Assembly (NCBI GenBank): GCA_004557195.1
Contig: SFER01000059.1
Span: 1-11,074, forward strand
Source: Bacteroidales bacterium
GTDB lineage: Bacteria; Bacteroidota; Bacteroidia; Bacteroidales; Muribaculaceae
DNA length: 11,074 bases
Direction of reading: 5' to 3'
Part shown: piece by piece, positions 1 to 6,464 of the stretch
Position numbering within the stretch: position 1 is the stretch's first letter
Layout of the letters: each line of letters opens with the position of its first letter
Made by a program: the position numbers and the translations under genes
Notes under the pieces: generated by a model
Seen by the model: only the letters and a program-made list of their open reading frames with translations
What the model was told of the DNA's origin: nothing
Databases searched by the model: none

Positions 1-515
1 CCGGAAACCACAAATTGCCAACTTGTAGTTTGCAATCCTGCGAAATCCACGGCAAGCATAGAGCAGATAAATCCCACTGTGCCAAACACACGAATTGGAG
101 GGAAGTCTTTTACTGTGTCCATCCCTGCCTTGGTAAGCGCGTTAAATGCCACCGAGTTGGCAAGTCCGATTGTGGGCATAAAGAATGCTACAGAGAGGGT
201 ATAGAGCGAGAACAAGGGTACAAATTCCACCGCATCGCCCGCTGTGAACGCATACCATCCTGCTCCAATCATAAACATGCCGGCAAGCGCGTGGCATAGA
301 CTATACACTTTTTGTGCCGCAAGTACTCGGTCGGCAAGAATACCCATAAGTGCCGGCATAAACAACGACACAAAACCCTGGACTGCGTAGAACAATCCGA
401 TTTGTCCACTCATCCCATGAGTGGCAAGATAAGAACCCATACATGTGAGGTAGGCTCCCCAAACGGCAAATTCGAGGAAGTTCATCACAATGAGGCGTAA
501 TTTCAAATTTCGCAT
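1..515 (-). CDS. nupG: NupG-family nucleoside:H+ symporter (MFS), N-terminal part, cut by window edge
   Basis: This inner-membrane major facilitator superfamily transporter should import nucleosides with protons. Only the first 171 codons are inside the window; the frame stays open to base 1. The start is the ATG at 515-513 (MRNLKLRLIVMNFLEF), 28 bp after the stop of the upstream nuclease gene. The visible part resembles E. coli NupG closely: an N-terminal LKL...FLEFAVWGAYLT like NupG's LKL...FLQFCLWGSWLT, then MPALMGILADR with the MFS loop 2-3 signature, and GMDTVKDFPPIRVFGTVGF, which corresponds almost residue for residue to NupG's GMDIVTDFPPIRIWGTIGF. Hydrophobic stretches alternate with short loops, as expected for about five helices. 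It is the last visible gene of the minus-strand operon starting at 3626. The XapB paralogue is an alternative name. The comparison is from memory of E. coli NupG. Confidence 0.88.
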   Translation of the reverse strand, partial: MRNLKLRLIVMNFLEFAVWGAYLTCMGSYLATHGMSGQIGLFYAVQGFVSLFMPALMGILADRVLAAQKVYSLCHALAGMFMIGAGWYAFTAGDAVEFVPLFSLYTLSVAFFMPTIGLANSVAFNALTKAGMDTVKDFPPIRVFGTVGFICSMLAVDFAGLQTTSWQFVVS

Positions 516-543
516 AATGTATTGATAAGTTTTAGAGTTAGTA

Positions 544-1143
544 TTATTCTTTGTCGGTTAAATTTTGCGATGCTCGTTTTTTCTCAATCACCGCCTTGAT
601 TTCGGCAGCACGCTCATATTTTTCCTCTTCGGCGGCGCGCCCCATCATCTTTTCAAGGGTGGCAATGGTGTAACGGTCGAGGCTCACTTCACGAGGCTTG
701 GGCTCATCTGCTACAATATGTTCTTTATCATCGCCCAAGATAAGTCCGGTTTCCTCAACCACTTGCTGTGTCGCATAAATCGGTGAATTGGTGCGCACCG
801 CTATTGCGATGGCATCCGAGGTGCGGGAATCGATTTTCACTTGCATCTCGTCGTTGCTAAATGAGAGTTCGCTATAGAACACTCCGTTTTCAAACTTGTA
901 GATGAGCACTTTGTCGAGTTGCACCCCGAAAGCATGGCTGAAACTCACAAAGAGGTCGTGGGTGAGCGGCCGTGAGGGCTGCACTCTTTCGAGATAGGCT
1001 GCTATGCTCTGTGCCTCTGCCACTCCCACAATCACAGGGATACGGCGCCTGCCATTCTCCTCGGCGAGTAGCAGTGCATAGACTCCATCTTTCACCTGGC
1101 TGTAGGTGATGCCATATACCGAAAGTTTTATTAAATCGTCCAT
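544..1143 (-). CDS. Bifunctional nuclease (BFN/DUF151) family protein with C-terminal UVR motif
   Basis: The 199-residue protein starts MDDLIKLSVYGITYSQ and has the BFN (DUF151) domain over residues 1-135. This includes the conserved IPVIVGVAEAQSIA segment (35-48), the H-D-L segment near 62-64, and the IDSRTSDAIAIAVR signature (104-117). The C-terminus (about 158-190) matches the short UvrB/UvrC (UVR) helical-hairpin motif, with E-KYERAAEIKAVIE resembling the classical E-FEKAAELRD pattern. BFN proteins in plants and Mycobacterium are described as having DNase and RNase activity, and the UVR motif normally mediates protein contacts. The Bacteroidota version is usually this BFN+UVR fusion; its physiological role is not settled. 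It lies 9 bp downstream of mnmA and 28 bp upstream of the nupG-like gene, so co-transcription is very likely. Confidence 0.88.
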   Translation of the reverse strand: MDDLIKLSVYGITYSQVKDGVYALLLAEENGRRRIPVIVGVAEAQSIAAYLERVQPSRPLTHDLFVSFSHAFGVQLDKVLIYKFENGVFYSELSFSNDEMQVKIDSRTSDAIAIAVRTNSPIYATQQVVEETGLILGDDKEHIVADEPKPREVSLDRYTIATLEKMMGRAAEEEKYERAAEIKAVIEKKRASQNLTDKE

Positions 1144-1152
1144 TTTCTTTCG

Positions 1153-2229
1153 TCAATCTATTTTCTGTCCGGTAATTACTCCACTTCCGTAGCACAAGTG
1201 TGCCGTACGGTCGTATATCACGGCAAACTGCCCGGGCGCGATTCCTTGAACCTTATTCTCTGCCTCTATCACCCACTCGCGGTCGTGCAAGTGGCGTAAT
1301 GTGGCGGGTATAAACTCGGGTGAGTGCCTGTTCTTGAACATTATTTCAACCTTTTCGACACCTTCACCCCAAGGATTGCCGGAAATGAAGTGCATCTCAT
1401 CGAGATGGAGTATTTTGCCATACTGTTTCTCGGTGTCGTAGCCGTTGCTCACATAGATTACGTTGTCCTGAATGTTTTTCTTCACCACATACCAGGGACC
1501 GCCACTCAACCCGAGCCCTTTGCGTTGCCCGATTGTGTGGAACCAAATTCCGTTGTGAGTTCCGAGTTTCTTTCCGGTTTCCAGTTCGATAATATTCCCT
1601 TTTTTCTCTCCGAGATGGCGGCGAATGAAGTCATTGTAGTTGATTTTGCCGAGGAAGCAGATCCCCTGACTGTCTTTACGATAGGCGTTAGGCAATTTTG
1701 CCTCCATCGCAATCTCCCTCACCCTGCTCTTGGGCAATTCTCCAAGGGGGAACATGAGATGTTTAAGTTGGTCATACGAGATTTGAGCGAGGAAATCGGT
1801 TTGGTCTTTCACCGGGTCAACCGCTGTGGCAAGATACTTCACCCCATCGACAAAATCGGTCGAGGCATAGTGTCCTGTGGCGGTGATATCAAAATCCTTT
1901 CCCCAACGCTGCTCGAAGAACCCGAATTTAATCATCTTGTTACACATCATGTCGGGATTGGGCGTGAGTCCGGCTTTCACCGTGCGCAACGCATATTGCA
2001 TCACGTTTTCCCAATACTCCTCATGAAGCGACACCACCTCAAGCGGCAATCCATAGCGACGCGCTATGAGGGTGCACATCTCTATATCCTCCTCGGCAGA
2101 ACAATCGCCTTCGCCATTGTCCATTCCTATGCGGATATAGAAAAGATTAAGGTCATGTCCCTCCTCTTTGAGGCGGTGCACTACCACCGCACTATCCACG
2201 CCTCCCGAAATAAGCACTGCTATCCTCAT
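1153..2229 (-). CDS. mnmA: tRNA-specific 2-thiouridylase MnmA
   Basis: MnmA adenylates and thiolates U34 of tRNA Lys, Glu and Gln to give s2U, in the cytoplasm. The 358-aa protein has the family's usual length. Visible signatures are the PP-loop SGGVDS (residues 8-13), the TPNPDMMCNKMIKF segment with the predicted catalytic Cys96, the second catalytic cysteine Cys191 in DSQGICFLG, the HTIGQRKGLG motif (231-240) of the central domain, and APGQFAVIYD (331-340) in the C-terminal beta-barrel. The start ATG at 2229 directly precedes the PP-loop strand RIAVLISGG, as expected. The gene begins 3 bp after the stop of the DoxX gene and ends 9 bp before the BFN nuclease gene, inside the five-gene operon. 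Bacteroidales often carry two mnmA copies, and which one this is cannot be told here. Confidence 0.96.
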   Translation of the reverse strand: MRIAVLISGGVDSAVVVHRLKEEGHDLNLFYIRIGMDNGEGDCSAEEDIEMCTLIARRYGLPLEVVSLHEEYWENVMQYALRTVKAGLTPNPDMMCNKMIKFGFFEQRWGKDFDITATGHYASTDFVDGVKYLATAVDPVKDQTDFLAQISYDQLKHLMFPLGELPKSRVREIAMEAKLPNAYRKDSQGICFLGKINYNDFIRRHLGEKKGNIIELETGKKLGTHNGIWFHTIGQRKGLGLSGGPWYVVKKNIQDNVIYVSNGYDTEKQYGKILHLDEMHFISGNPWGEGVEKVEIMFKNRHSPEFIPATLRHLHDREWVIEAENKVQGIAPGQFAVIYDRTAHLCYGSGVITGQKID

Positions 2230-2232
2230 ATT

Positions 2233-2742
2233 CTAAGCCTCCTTGAGAGTGTCGTCATCGTCATTGGTCTTGTTGTTGTTAATGAGATGAAGCGAAATGA
2301 GATAATCGAGTGAAATCTTGCCCGGTCCCGAGAGAAGCAAGTAGAAGAATACACCTATGAAAAAGATTGGGATATATCCGGGTTGCATATAGTCTATCAT
2401 TGTAGGGTCGGATACCACTTTTGTGAGCAGATAATGCTCGGCGAGCACCATCGACACAATCGCGGGCAACACCGAGATGCGTGTTAGAAACCCAACCATA
2501 ATGAAGGTTGAACACACCACCTCTATCACAATCATTGCAATGAGTGTGGTGGTTGAAGACATCCCGAGCACTGCCGGAAACGTGGGTGCGTAGGCATTAA
2601 ATGCCAGAATCTGACGGATGCCAAACTGCAAGAACATTATGCCGACAAATAGTCGCATAAACAGGCGCGAGAGGTTACTGTAGGTGTAACCTGCGCTATG
2701 CATAAACAAATATTTAATCCATTCTTTCATAACAACAAACAA
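2233..2742 (-). CDS. DoxX family integral membrane protein
   Basis: The 169-aa protein has four predicted hydrophobic helices, roughly at residues 28-46, 65-85, 88-104 and 124-140. It shows DoxX-type features: the RLFMRLFVGIMFLQFGIRQIL first-helix region, the FxVGFLTR element (MVGFLTRISVLPA) between helices 2 and 3, and a C-terminal SGPGKISLDYLI tail in which GPG-SLD is characteristic of DoxX proteins. The extreme C-terminus is polar (NNNKTNDDDD). DoxX relatives are inner-membrane proteins linked in other organisms to thiol/oxidative stress complexes or quinone-linked oxidation; the specific activity here is unknown. The frame opens at 2742, but Met5 (2730, MKEWIKYLF) is an equally plausible start. 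It follows the DUF5106 gene by only 5 bp and precedes mnmA by 3 bp, so translation of the three may be coupled. Confidence 0.85.
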   Translation of the reverse strand: MFVVMKEWIKYLFMHSAGYTYSNLSRLFMRLFVGIMFLQFGIRQILAFNAYAPTFPAVLGMSSTTTLIAMIVIEVVCSTFIMVGFLTRISVLPAIVSMVLAEHYLLTKVVSDPTMIDYMQPGYIPIFFIGVFFYLLLSGPGKISLDYLISLHLINNNKTNDDDDTLKEA

Positions 2743-2747
2743 TAGGG

Positions 2748-3626
2748 TTAGCGATCAAGAGCCGAAATGATTGCATCGGCTGATATGTTTTTATTAATGA
2801 TTTTCTTCTCGCCATCGAGCACATAGATTGCCGGAGACACACGCAAATCGTAGCGGTCGTGCGCCTCGTGCGATGCGGCATTAATCCACTGCGGTGAAGA
2901 TGCCTTGGCGGCATCGCCCCACTCCTTGCTGTAGTTGTCGGCAGAGATACTGAGTATCGACAACTGTCCGCTGGAGATGAGGTTATTGATGGCTACATTG
3001 GTACTCAAGCGAAGGCGTGCGATTGAACAATCCACACAATCCTTATCCTCGAAAATGAGAATGAGTGTCGGGGTTTCAATCGAATAGAGGTTCTGCTCTT
3101 TGCCATCGGCATCGCGAAACTTGAAGTCTTGCGCCTCAACTCCAATTTGGTTATTGTTGATTCTCTCCACCTGGGCTTGATAGCGTTGCTTCTCCCCTTT
3201 CTTCACTCGCGATGAGCGCATAATATTGTTCACAAAGAAGAGATACGCCTCATCGCTCTGATACGGCGCACCCGGCGAATACATCAAGTCTTCCACCACA
3301 TTGGCAATCTTCCAAAAATTGGACATATTAGACTGTGCTTTATTCATTAGGTCGTTGACCGAAGATTTCACAACGGTTTTGTTGGCATATTGGAAAAACA
3401 CAATGTAATCTTCGATTGCAGATGCCAGCAACGCCTCGTCGGCAAATGGTTTTGACAGATTGCATTTTTCCCAAAAATGTGCAACAAAATAGTTGGAACG
3501 ATTTTCGAGAGTGGTCATGGTGTCGGGCACCACGGGGTATTCAAATAGTGTCTTGTTCTGTTCAGCCCCATATATTGTTATCACTGAACAGATTACGGCA
3601 ACAAATAGAATAAATCGGCGTATCAT
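2748..3626 (-). CDS. Exported DUF5106-type thioredoxin-fold protein with CxxC
   Basis: The 292-aa protein starts with a Sec signal peptide (MIRRF followed by a hydrophobic run to about residue 20, ITIYG-A). No lipobox fits, so a soluble periplasmic location is inferred. The middle region (about 30-160) is helical and matches my memory of the DUF5106 domain found in Bacteroidota, including SDEAYLFFVNNIM. From about 163 onward there is a thioredoxin-like fold: VEAQDFKFRDADG, the strand TLILIFEDKDC, a CVDC pair (Cys197/Cys200) at the active-site position, and VSPAIYVLDGEKKI with the cis-proline (Pro265) facing it. A thiol-disulfide role in the envelope is therefore plausible but not shown. It is the first gene of the operon, with a -7 box 56 bp upstream, and is followed by the DoxX gene after 5 bp. 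Confidence 0.75.
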   Translation of the reverse strand: MIRRFILFVAVICSVITIYGAEQNKTLFEYPVVPDTMTTLENRSNYFVAHFWEKCNLSKPFADEALLASAIEDYIVFFQYANKTVVKSSVNDLMNKAQSNMSNFWKIANVVEDLMYSPGAPYQSDEAYLFFVNNIMRSSRVKKGEKQRYQAQVERINNNQIGVEAQDFKFRDADGKEQNLYSIETPTLILIFEDKDCVDCSIARLRLSTNVAINNLISSGQLSILSISADNYSKEWGDAAKASSPQWINAASHEAHDRYDLRVSPAIYVLDGEKKIINKNISADAIISALDR

Positions 3627-3681
3627 AATTTGAATAAATGAATATAGTTTGCTTAAAATCTATCAAAAATACTTCATTTTA

Positions 3682-3689
3682 CAAAGATA
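3682..3689 (-). promoter_or_regulatory. Bacteroidota-type -7 box for the five-gene operon
   Basis: The minus strand reads TATCTTTG, an exact TAnnTTTG match, ending 56 nt before the ATG at 3626. A start about 7 nt downstream would leave a 5' leader of roughly 45-50 nt, which is A/T rich. The -33 region is weak: only a TGTTTT stretch lies near the expected distance of 19-21 nt. No other TAnnTTTG lies close to a start within the operon (1-3626), which supports a single transcription unit. Confidence 0.6.
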
Positions 3690-3763
3690 ACCAAATTACA
3701 AGCCCGAAAACAGTCGTTAAGCAACATTTTTTAAGAATCAAAACCTGTTTCCGCTCCCTTGCA

Positions 3764-3798
3764 GAAAAGAATACGCACGCCTCTTTGCAAGGCATGCG
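3764..3798 (-). terminator. Intrinsic terminator of deoD
   Basis: On the minus strand, 31 nt after the deoD stop, a 9-bp stem CGCATGCCT/AGGCGTGCG (3790-3798 with 3774-3782, one T-G wobble) encloses a 7-nt loop and is followed by a T-rich tail (TATTCTTTTC, 3764-3773). This is a typical rho-independent terminator. It isolates deoD from the operon promoter at 3682. Confidence 0.8.
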
Positions 3799-3828
3799 CA
3801 TCCCGAATATCTAACTTTTATCTGTCTT

Positions 3829-4545
3829 TTAGAGACAAATTGCTGCTTCAAGAGCGAGAATCATCATTTCGCGGAATGAGTTCTGGCGTTGTTCTGCTGT
3901 GAGTTCCTCGTGGTTTACAAAAGAGTCGCTGATTGTGAGAAGGCAAGCCGCCCTCTTTCCGAGCACATTTGCATTGTGGAACAATGCGAAACTTTCCATC
4001 TCCACGCAGTCGCTACCTGTATTCTCGGCAATGTCTTGCCATGTGCCTTGTGAAGCCTCGCGATAGAAAACATCGCTCGAGTGTACCACGCTGTATTTGC
4101 AGTTGATGTTCAATTCCTCTGCTTTTTTCATGATGAGGTCGTTGATTTCGGCGCTTGGAGCAATTGCTTTGTCATAGCAGCCGCCTTGTGTCTTGGCAAA
4201 CGAAGACTCGCTAACCGCTGTCTTGGCAAGTGTTACATCCATAACCTTGAGCCAATCGCGATAACTGCCGGCTGAGCCGATACGGATAATATTCTCTACA
4301 TCATAGAACTTAAACAACTCGTAGGAGTAGATGCCAATGCTCGGCATACCCATACCGCTTGCCATAACCGACACTTTAACGCCTTTATAGGTGCCTGTGT
4401 AGCCAAGCACATTGCGAACAGATGTAACGAGTTTGATATCATCAAGGAATGTCTCTGCAATAAATTTTGCTCTTAAAGGGTCGCCGGGCATCAATACTGT
4501 TTTTGCAAAATCGCCTTGGGCGGCTGAAATGTGGGGTGTTGCCAT
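3829..4545 (-). CDS. deoD: Purine nucleoside phosphorylase, DeoD type
   Basis: This cytoplasmic hexameric-type enzyme splits purine (deoxy)ribonucleosides with phosphate into base plus (deoxy)ribose-1-phosphate for salvage. The chosen start at 4545 gives 238 aa beginning MATPHISAAQGDFA, matching the E. coli DeoD start (MATPHINAEMGDFA; 239 aa). The frame is open upstream to 4671, but that extension crosses the promoter and has no homology. Visible motifs are LMPGDPLRAKFIAETFL (18-34), the phosphate-site region GMGMPS (64-69), IRIGSAGS (88-94), VEMES (181-185), and ISDS with Asp207 equivalent to the catalytic Asp204 of E. coli, plus Arg220 equivalent to Arg217. After the catalytic Asp the sequence is SDSFVNHEE rather than SDHIRTHEQ, a local divergence. 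It has its own promoter and terminator. Confidence 0.95.
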   Translation of the reverse strand: MATPHISAAQGDFAKTVLMPGDPLRAKFIAETFLDDIKLVTSVRNVLGYTGTYKGVKVSVMASGMGMPSIGIYSYELFKFYDVENIIRIGSAGSYRDWLKVMDVTLAKTAVSESSFAKTQGGCYDKAIAPSAEINDLIMKKAEELNINCKYSVVHSSDVFYREASQGTWQDIAENTGSDCVEMESFALFHNANVLGKRAACLLTISDSFVNHEELTAEQRQNSFREMMILALEAAICL

Positions 4546-4585
4546 GTTTTTAATTTGATTTATTGTAATTAATAATTGTTTTTTA

Positions 4586-4620
4586 TAAATCCGCTTATAT
4601 GTTTTGCAACCTGCGGATTG
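4586..4620 (-). other. Hairpin in the deoD 5' leader
   Basis: Just downstream of the deoD -7 box, the minus strand can form a 7-bp stem AATCCGC/GCGGATT enclosing an A-rich loop of about 18 nt, followed by an A/T-rich stretch up to the ATG at 4545. It could be a small leader structure that protects the mRNA or regulates translation. It does not fit the purine (guanine/adenine) riboswitch consensus as I know it. The boundaries are approximate. Confidence 0.4.
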
Positions 4621-4651
4621 CAAATATAATAAGATTTGTTGGTATCTCAAT
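4621..4651 (-). promoter_or_regulatory. Promoter of deoD (-33 ATTG / -7 TATATTTG)
   Basis: The minus strand has TATATTTG (4621-4628), an exact TAnnTTTG match, with ATTG (4648-4651) exactly 19 nt upstream as a near-consensus -33 TTTG. Transcription would begin near 4613, giving a leader of about 68 nt before the ATG at 4545. This supports the short deoD start and shows deoD is transcribed independently of the AAA-ATPase gene that ends at 4677. Confidence 0.7.
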
Positions 4652-4676
4652 ATTATGACGCAAAAAAACAAAGTAA

Positions 4677-6254
4677 TTATCCTTTTCTGGGGTCGGTGAT
4701 GGTCCAGTCGGTGATGTTGCGTGCCTCGGTGCTGAAATTTACGCCCACCTTCACCACCGGGAGATTGAGGAGTGCAAAGCGCTTGTCGTATTGCTTCAAT
4801 TCGATTTGCTCCATCGCTTCCTCGGCTGATTTATTGAGTTTTATCTCAATGAGATACAGCGCTTGAGGTGCGTGGAGAACCAAATCCACCCGCCCTTTGG
4901 CGGTGTGCACCTCCACATCAAGATAGAATCCCATCAGCGAGAAGATTATGTAGAGCATTTGCTGGTAGTGTCCCTCGGAATTTGCATTGTCGCAATAGGG
5001 CACCGTGTCGAGGAATGTCTGCAGGAAGCGGATTGCTCCGTCCATATCATCCTTGACTATCAACTTTTTCATGCCTCCAAGCAATGGGTTCCATTTGCCG
5101 GGGTCGGCATTGACATATTTCGGGAAAAGAGCCTCCATCAAGCCGATTCTCACCTCGTTGTTGGGGATGTCGAGTGTGTAGGTGCGGATATCGCGGTCGT
5201 AGTCCTTGATTGTGAGGTAGCCGCTTTGATAGAGAAGCGGTGTGAGGCTTGTAAGTCGCTCTGCGGGAGCATCGAATCCCGAAGACCCGGCACTCTGCGG
5301 ACCGAGTTCGGATGGCTGCACATTGAATTTGCGCATCATTTCGATAAGGTAGGTAGGCGTGCCACTCCCAAACCAATAGTTATTAAACGCCATGTCGCTG
5401 AAGGCATTCAGTAGGCTGAATGGGTTGAAAATGTCCGGCGAAGGCCAGGTGAAGTGGTAGCCGTCATAGCGATATGCCAATTCTTCGACAATCTCATCGT
5501 GAGTCTTGCCCTGGGCTTCAGCAAAAGCATCAATATAATCACCGAATTGCTCTGTGAGTTCCTCTTTTGTGATACCACAAATAGCGGCAAATTGGGGAAG
5601 CATGCTCACGTTCTTGATGTTGTTCAACTCGCTGAAAATACTGAGTTGAGAAAACTTGGTGATGCCGGTGAGGAATGCAAATTTAATATATGGGTCGCAA
5701 GCCTTAAGTGGAGAGTAGAAGTTGCGCATCACATTGCGAAGTTTCGGGAGATTCTCCTCCTCGTGCACCACATCGAGCAACGGCGCGTCATATTCATCAA
5801 TGAGAATAACGACCTTCTTCTCGGTTTGCTCGTATGCCGCCATAATCAGGTTTTTTAGACGACTATTAACATCTATTGCAGGATTTGTAATTTTGAATTT
5901 CTTTTCATGTTCTGCAAGAGAATTTCCGAGATAGCGTTCTAAGGCATCTTTATCCATATGCTTGCCACCGCTCATGTCGAAGTGGAGAACTGGGTATTGC
6001 GTCCACTCGGTCTCCAAATTCTCGATAGCCAATCCCTTGAACAACTCTTTGCGACCTGTGAAATAACAGTGCAAAGTAGAGGCAAGAAGCGATTTTCCAA
6101 ACCGCCTCGGGCGGCTAAGAAATACATATTGGCTATCGCCATTCGCCAACTCATACACTAAGTCGGTTTTATCGACATAGAGATAATTCATCTCTATTAA
6201 TTTCTCGAATGTCTGTATCCCGATAGGGCATTTTTTCAATTTCCTTGCTTCCAT
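4677..6254 (-). CDS. AAA-ATPase-like protein with C-terminal PD-(D/E)XK nuclease-like domain
   Basis: The 525-aa protein belongs to the AAA-ATPase_like/DUF1703 (PDDEXK_9-type) family, often present in many copies in Bacteroidales and Fusobacteria. From the N-terminus it has the family opening KCPIGIQTFEKLIEMNYLYVDKT (8-30), the atypical Walker A PRRFGKS (49-55), Walker B VVILIDEYDAP (148-158), and LTGITKFSQLSIFSELNN (195-212), with a sensor-like TGITK. The C-terminus carries a PD-(D/E)XK-like core: GRVDLVL (454-460, Asp457) and YLIEIKL (467-473, Glu470 and Lys472). Function is undetermined in the literature I know; a nucleic-acid or defence role is only inference. The start is set at 6254 (MEARKLKKCPIG) because the promoter -7 box lies just upstream and the extension to 6407 would cross it. 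All core motifs are intact, so it appears functional. Confidence 0.88.
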   Translation of the reverse strand: MEARKLKKCPIGIQTFEKLIEMNYLYVDKTDLVYELANGDSQYVFLSRPRRFGKSLLASTLHCYFTGRKELFKGLAIENLETEWTQYPVLHFDMSGGKHMDKDALERYLGNSLAEHEKKFKITNPAIDVNSRLKNLIMAAYEQTEKKVVILIDEYDAPLLDVVHEEENLPKLRNVMRNFYSPLKACDPYIKFAFLTGITKFSQLSIFSELNNIKNVSMLPQFAAICGITKEELTEQFGDYIDAFAEAQGKTHDEIVEELAYRYDGYHFTWPSPDIFNPFSLLNAFSDMAFNNYWFGSGTPTYLIEMMRKFNVQPSELGPQSAGSSGFDAPAERLTSLTPLLYQSGYLTIKDYDRDIRTYTLDIPNNEVRIGLMEALFPKYVNADPGKWNPLLGGMKKLIVKDDMDGAIRFLQTFLDTVPYCDNANSEGHYQQMLYIIFSLMGFYLDVEVHTAKGRVDLVLHAPQALYLIEIKLNKSAEEAMEQIELKQYDKRFALLNLPVVKVGVNFSTEARNITDWTITDPRKG

Positions 6255-6282
6255 AACTTGTGCTACTGCTGCTAATTTAATG

Positions 6283-6314
6283 CAAATATACAACTTAGAC
6301 AACCAAATAGCAAC
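6283..6314 (-). promoter_or_regulatory. Promoter of the AAA-ATPase-like gene
   Basis: The minus strand has TATATTTG (6283-6290) and GTTG (6311-6314) 20 nt further upstream, close to the Bacteroidota -33 TTTG/-7 TAnnTTTG arrangement. The -7 box ends 29 nt before the ATG at 6254, so the leader would be about 20 nt. This fixes the start at 6254 rather than the upstream in-frame ATG at 6407. Confidence 0.65.
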
Positions 6315-6405
6315 ATAAATTGTAAAAAAAATTCCGATATCAACCTTTATAGGTTTCAATCGACATTTTTCATGTGTTTTTGAACTATTTTTTGGGTGTA
6401 AAAGC

Positions 6406-6436
6406 ATTGCTATCAGCGAAATTTTAACTAACTTTG
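6406..6436 (+). promoter_or_regulatory. Promoter of pnp (-33 ATTG / -7 TAACTTTG)
   Basis: The plus strand has ATTG (6406-6409), a 19-nt spacer and TAACTTTG (6429-6436), an exact -7 match. The ATG of pnp at 6465 follows 29 nt after the -7 box, giving a leader of about 20 nt. The promoter lies about 120 bp from, and divergent to, the AAA-ATPase gene promoter. Confidence 0.75.
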
Positions 6437-6464
6437 CACCGTTTTAAATATAGAGAAAAAATTT

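Noticed and set aside
15..500. Two plus-strand frames of 94 and 62 codons at the left edge
   Set aside because: They lie opposite the NupG-like gene, which is clearly the coding strand; their products are Cys/His/Lys-rich and match nothing I know.
1324..2313. A 329-codon plus-strand frame
   Set aside because: It is antisense to mnmA, whose motifs are complete. Long antisense frames are expected from the codon bias here.
4546..4620. A purine or preQ1 riboswitch upstream of deoD
   Set aside because: The leader has a single stem and an A-rich tail but lacks the conserved cores of either class; kept only as an unclassified hairpin.
4546..4671. N-terminal extension of deoD to the ATG at 4671
   Set aside because: It would cross the deoD promoter, and the shorter form starts exactly like E. 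coli DeoD.
6342..6355. Short inverted repeat AACCT-TTAT-AGGTT between the divergent promoters
   Set aside because: A 5-bp stem in an A/T-rich region is easily chance, and it does not overlap either core promoter.
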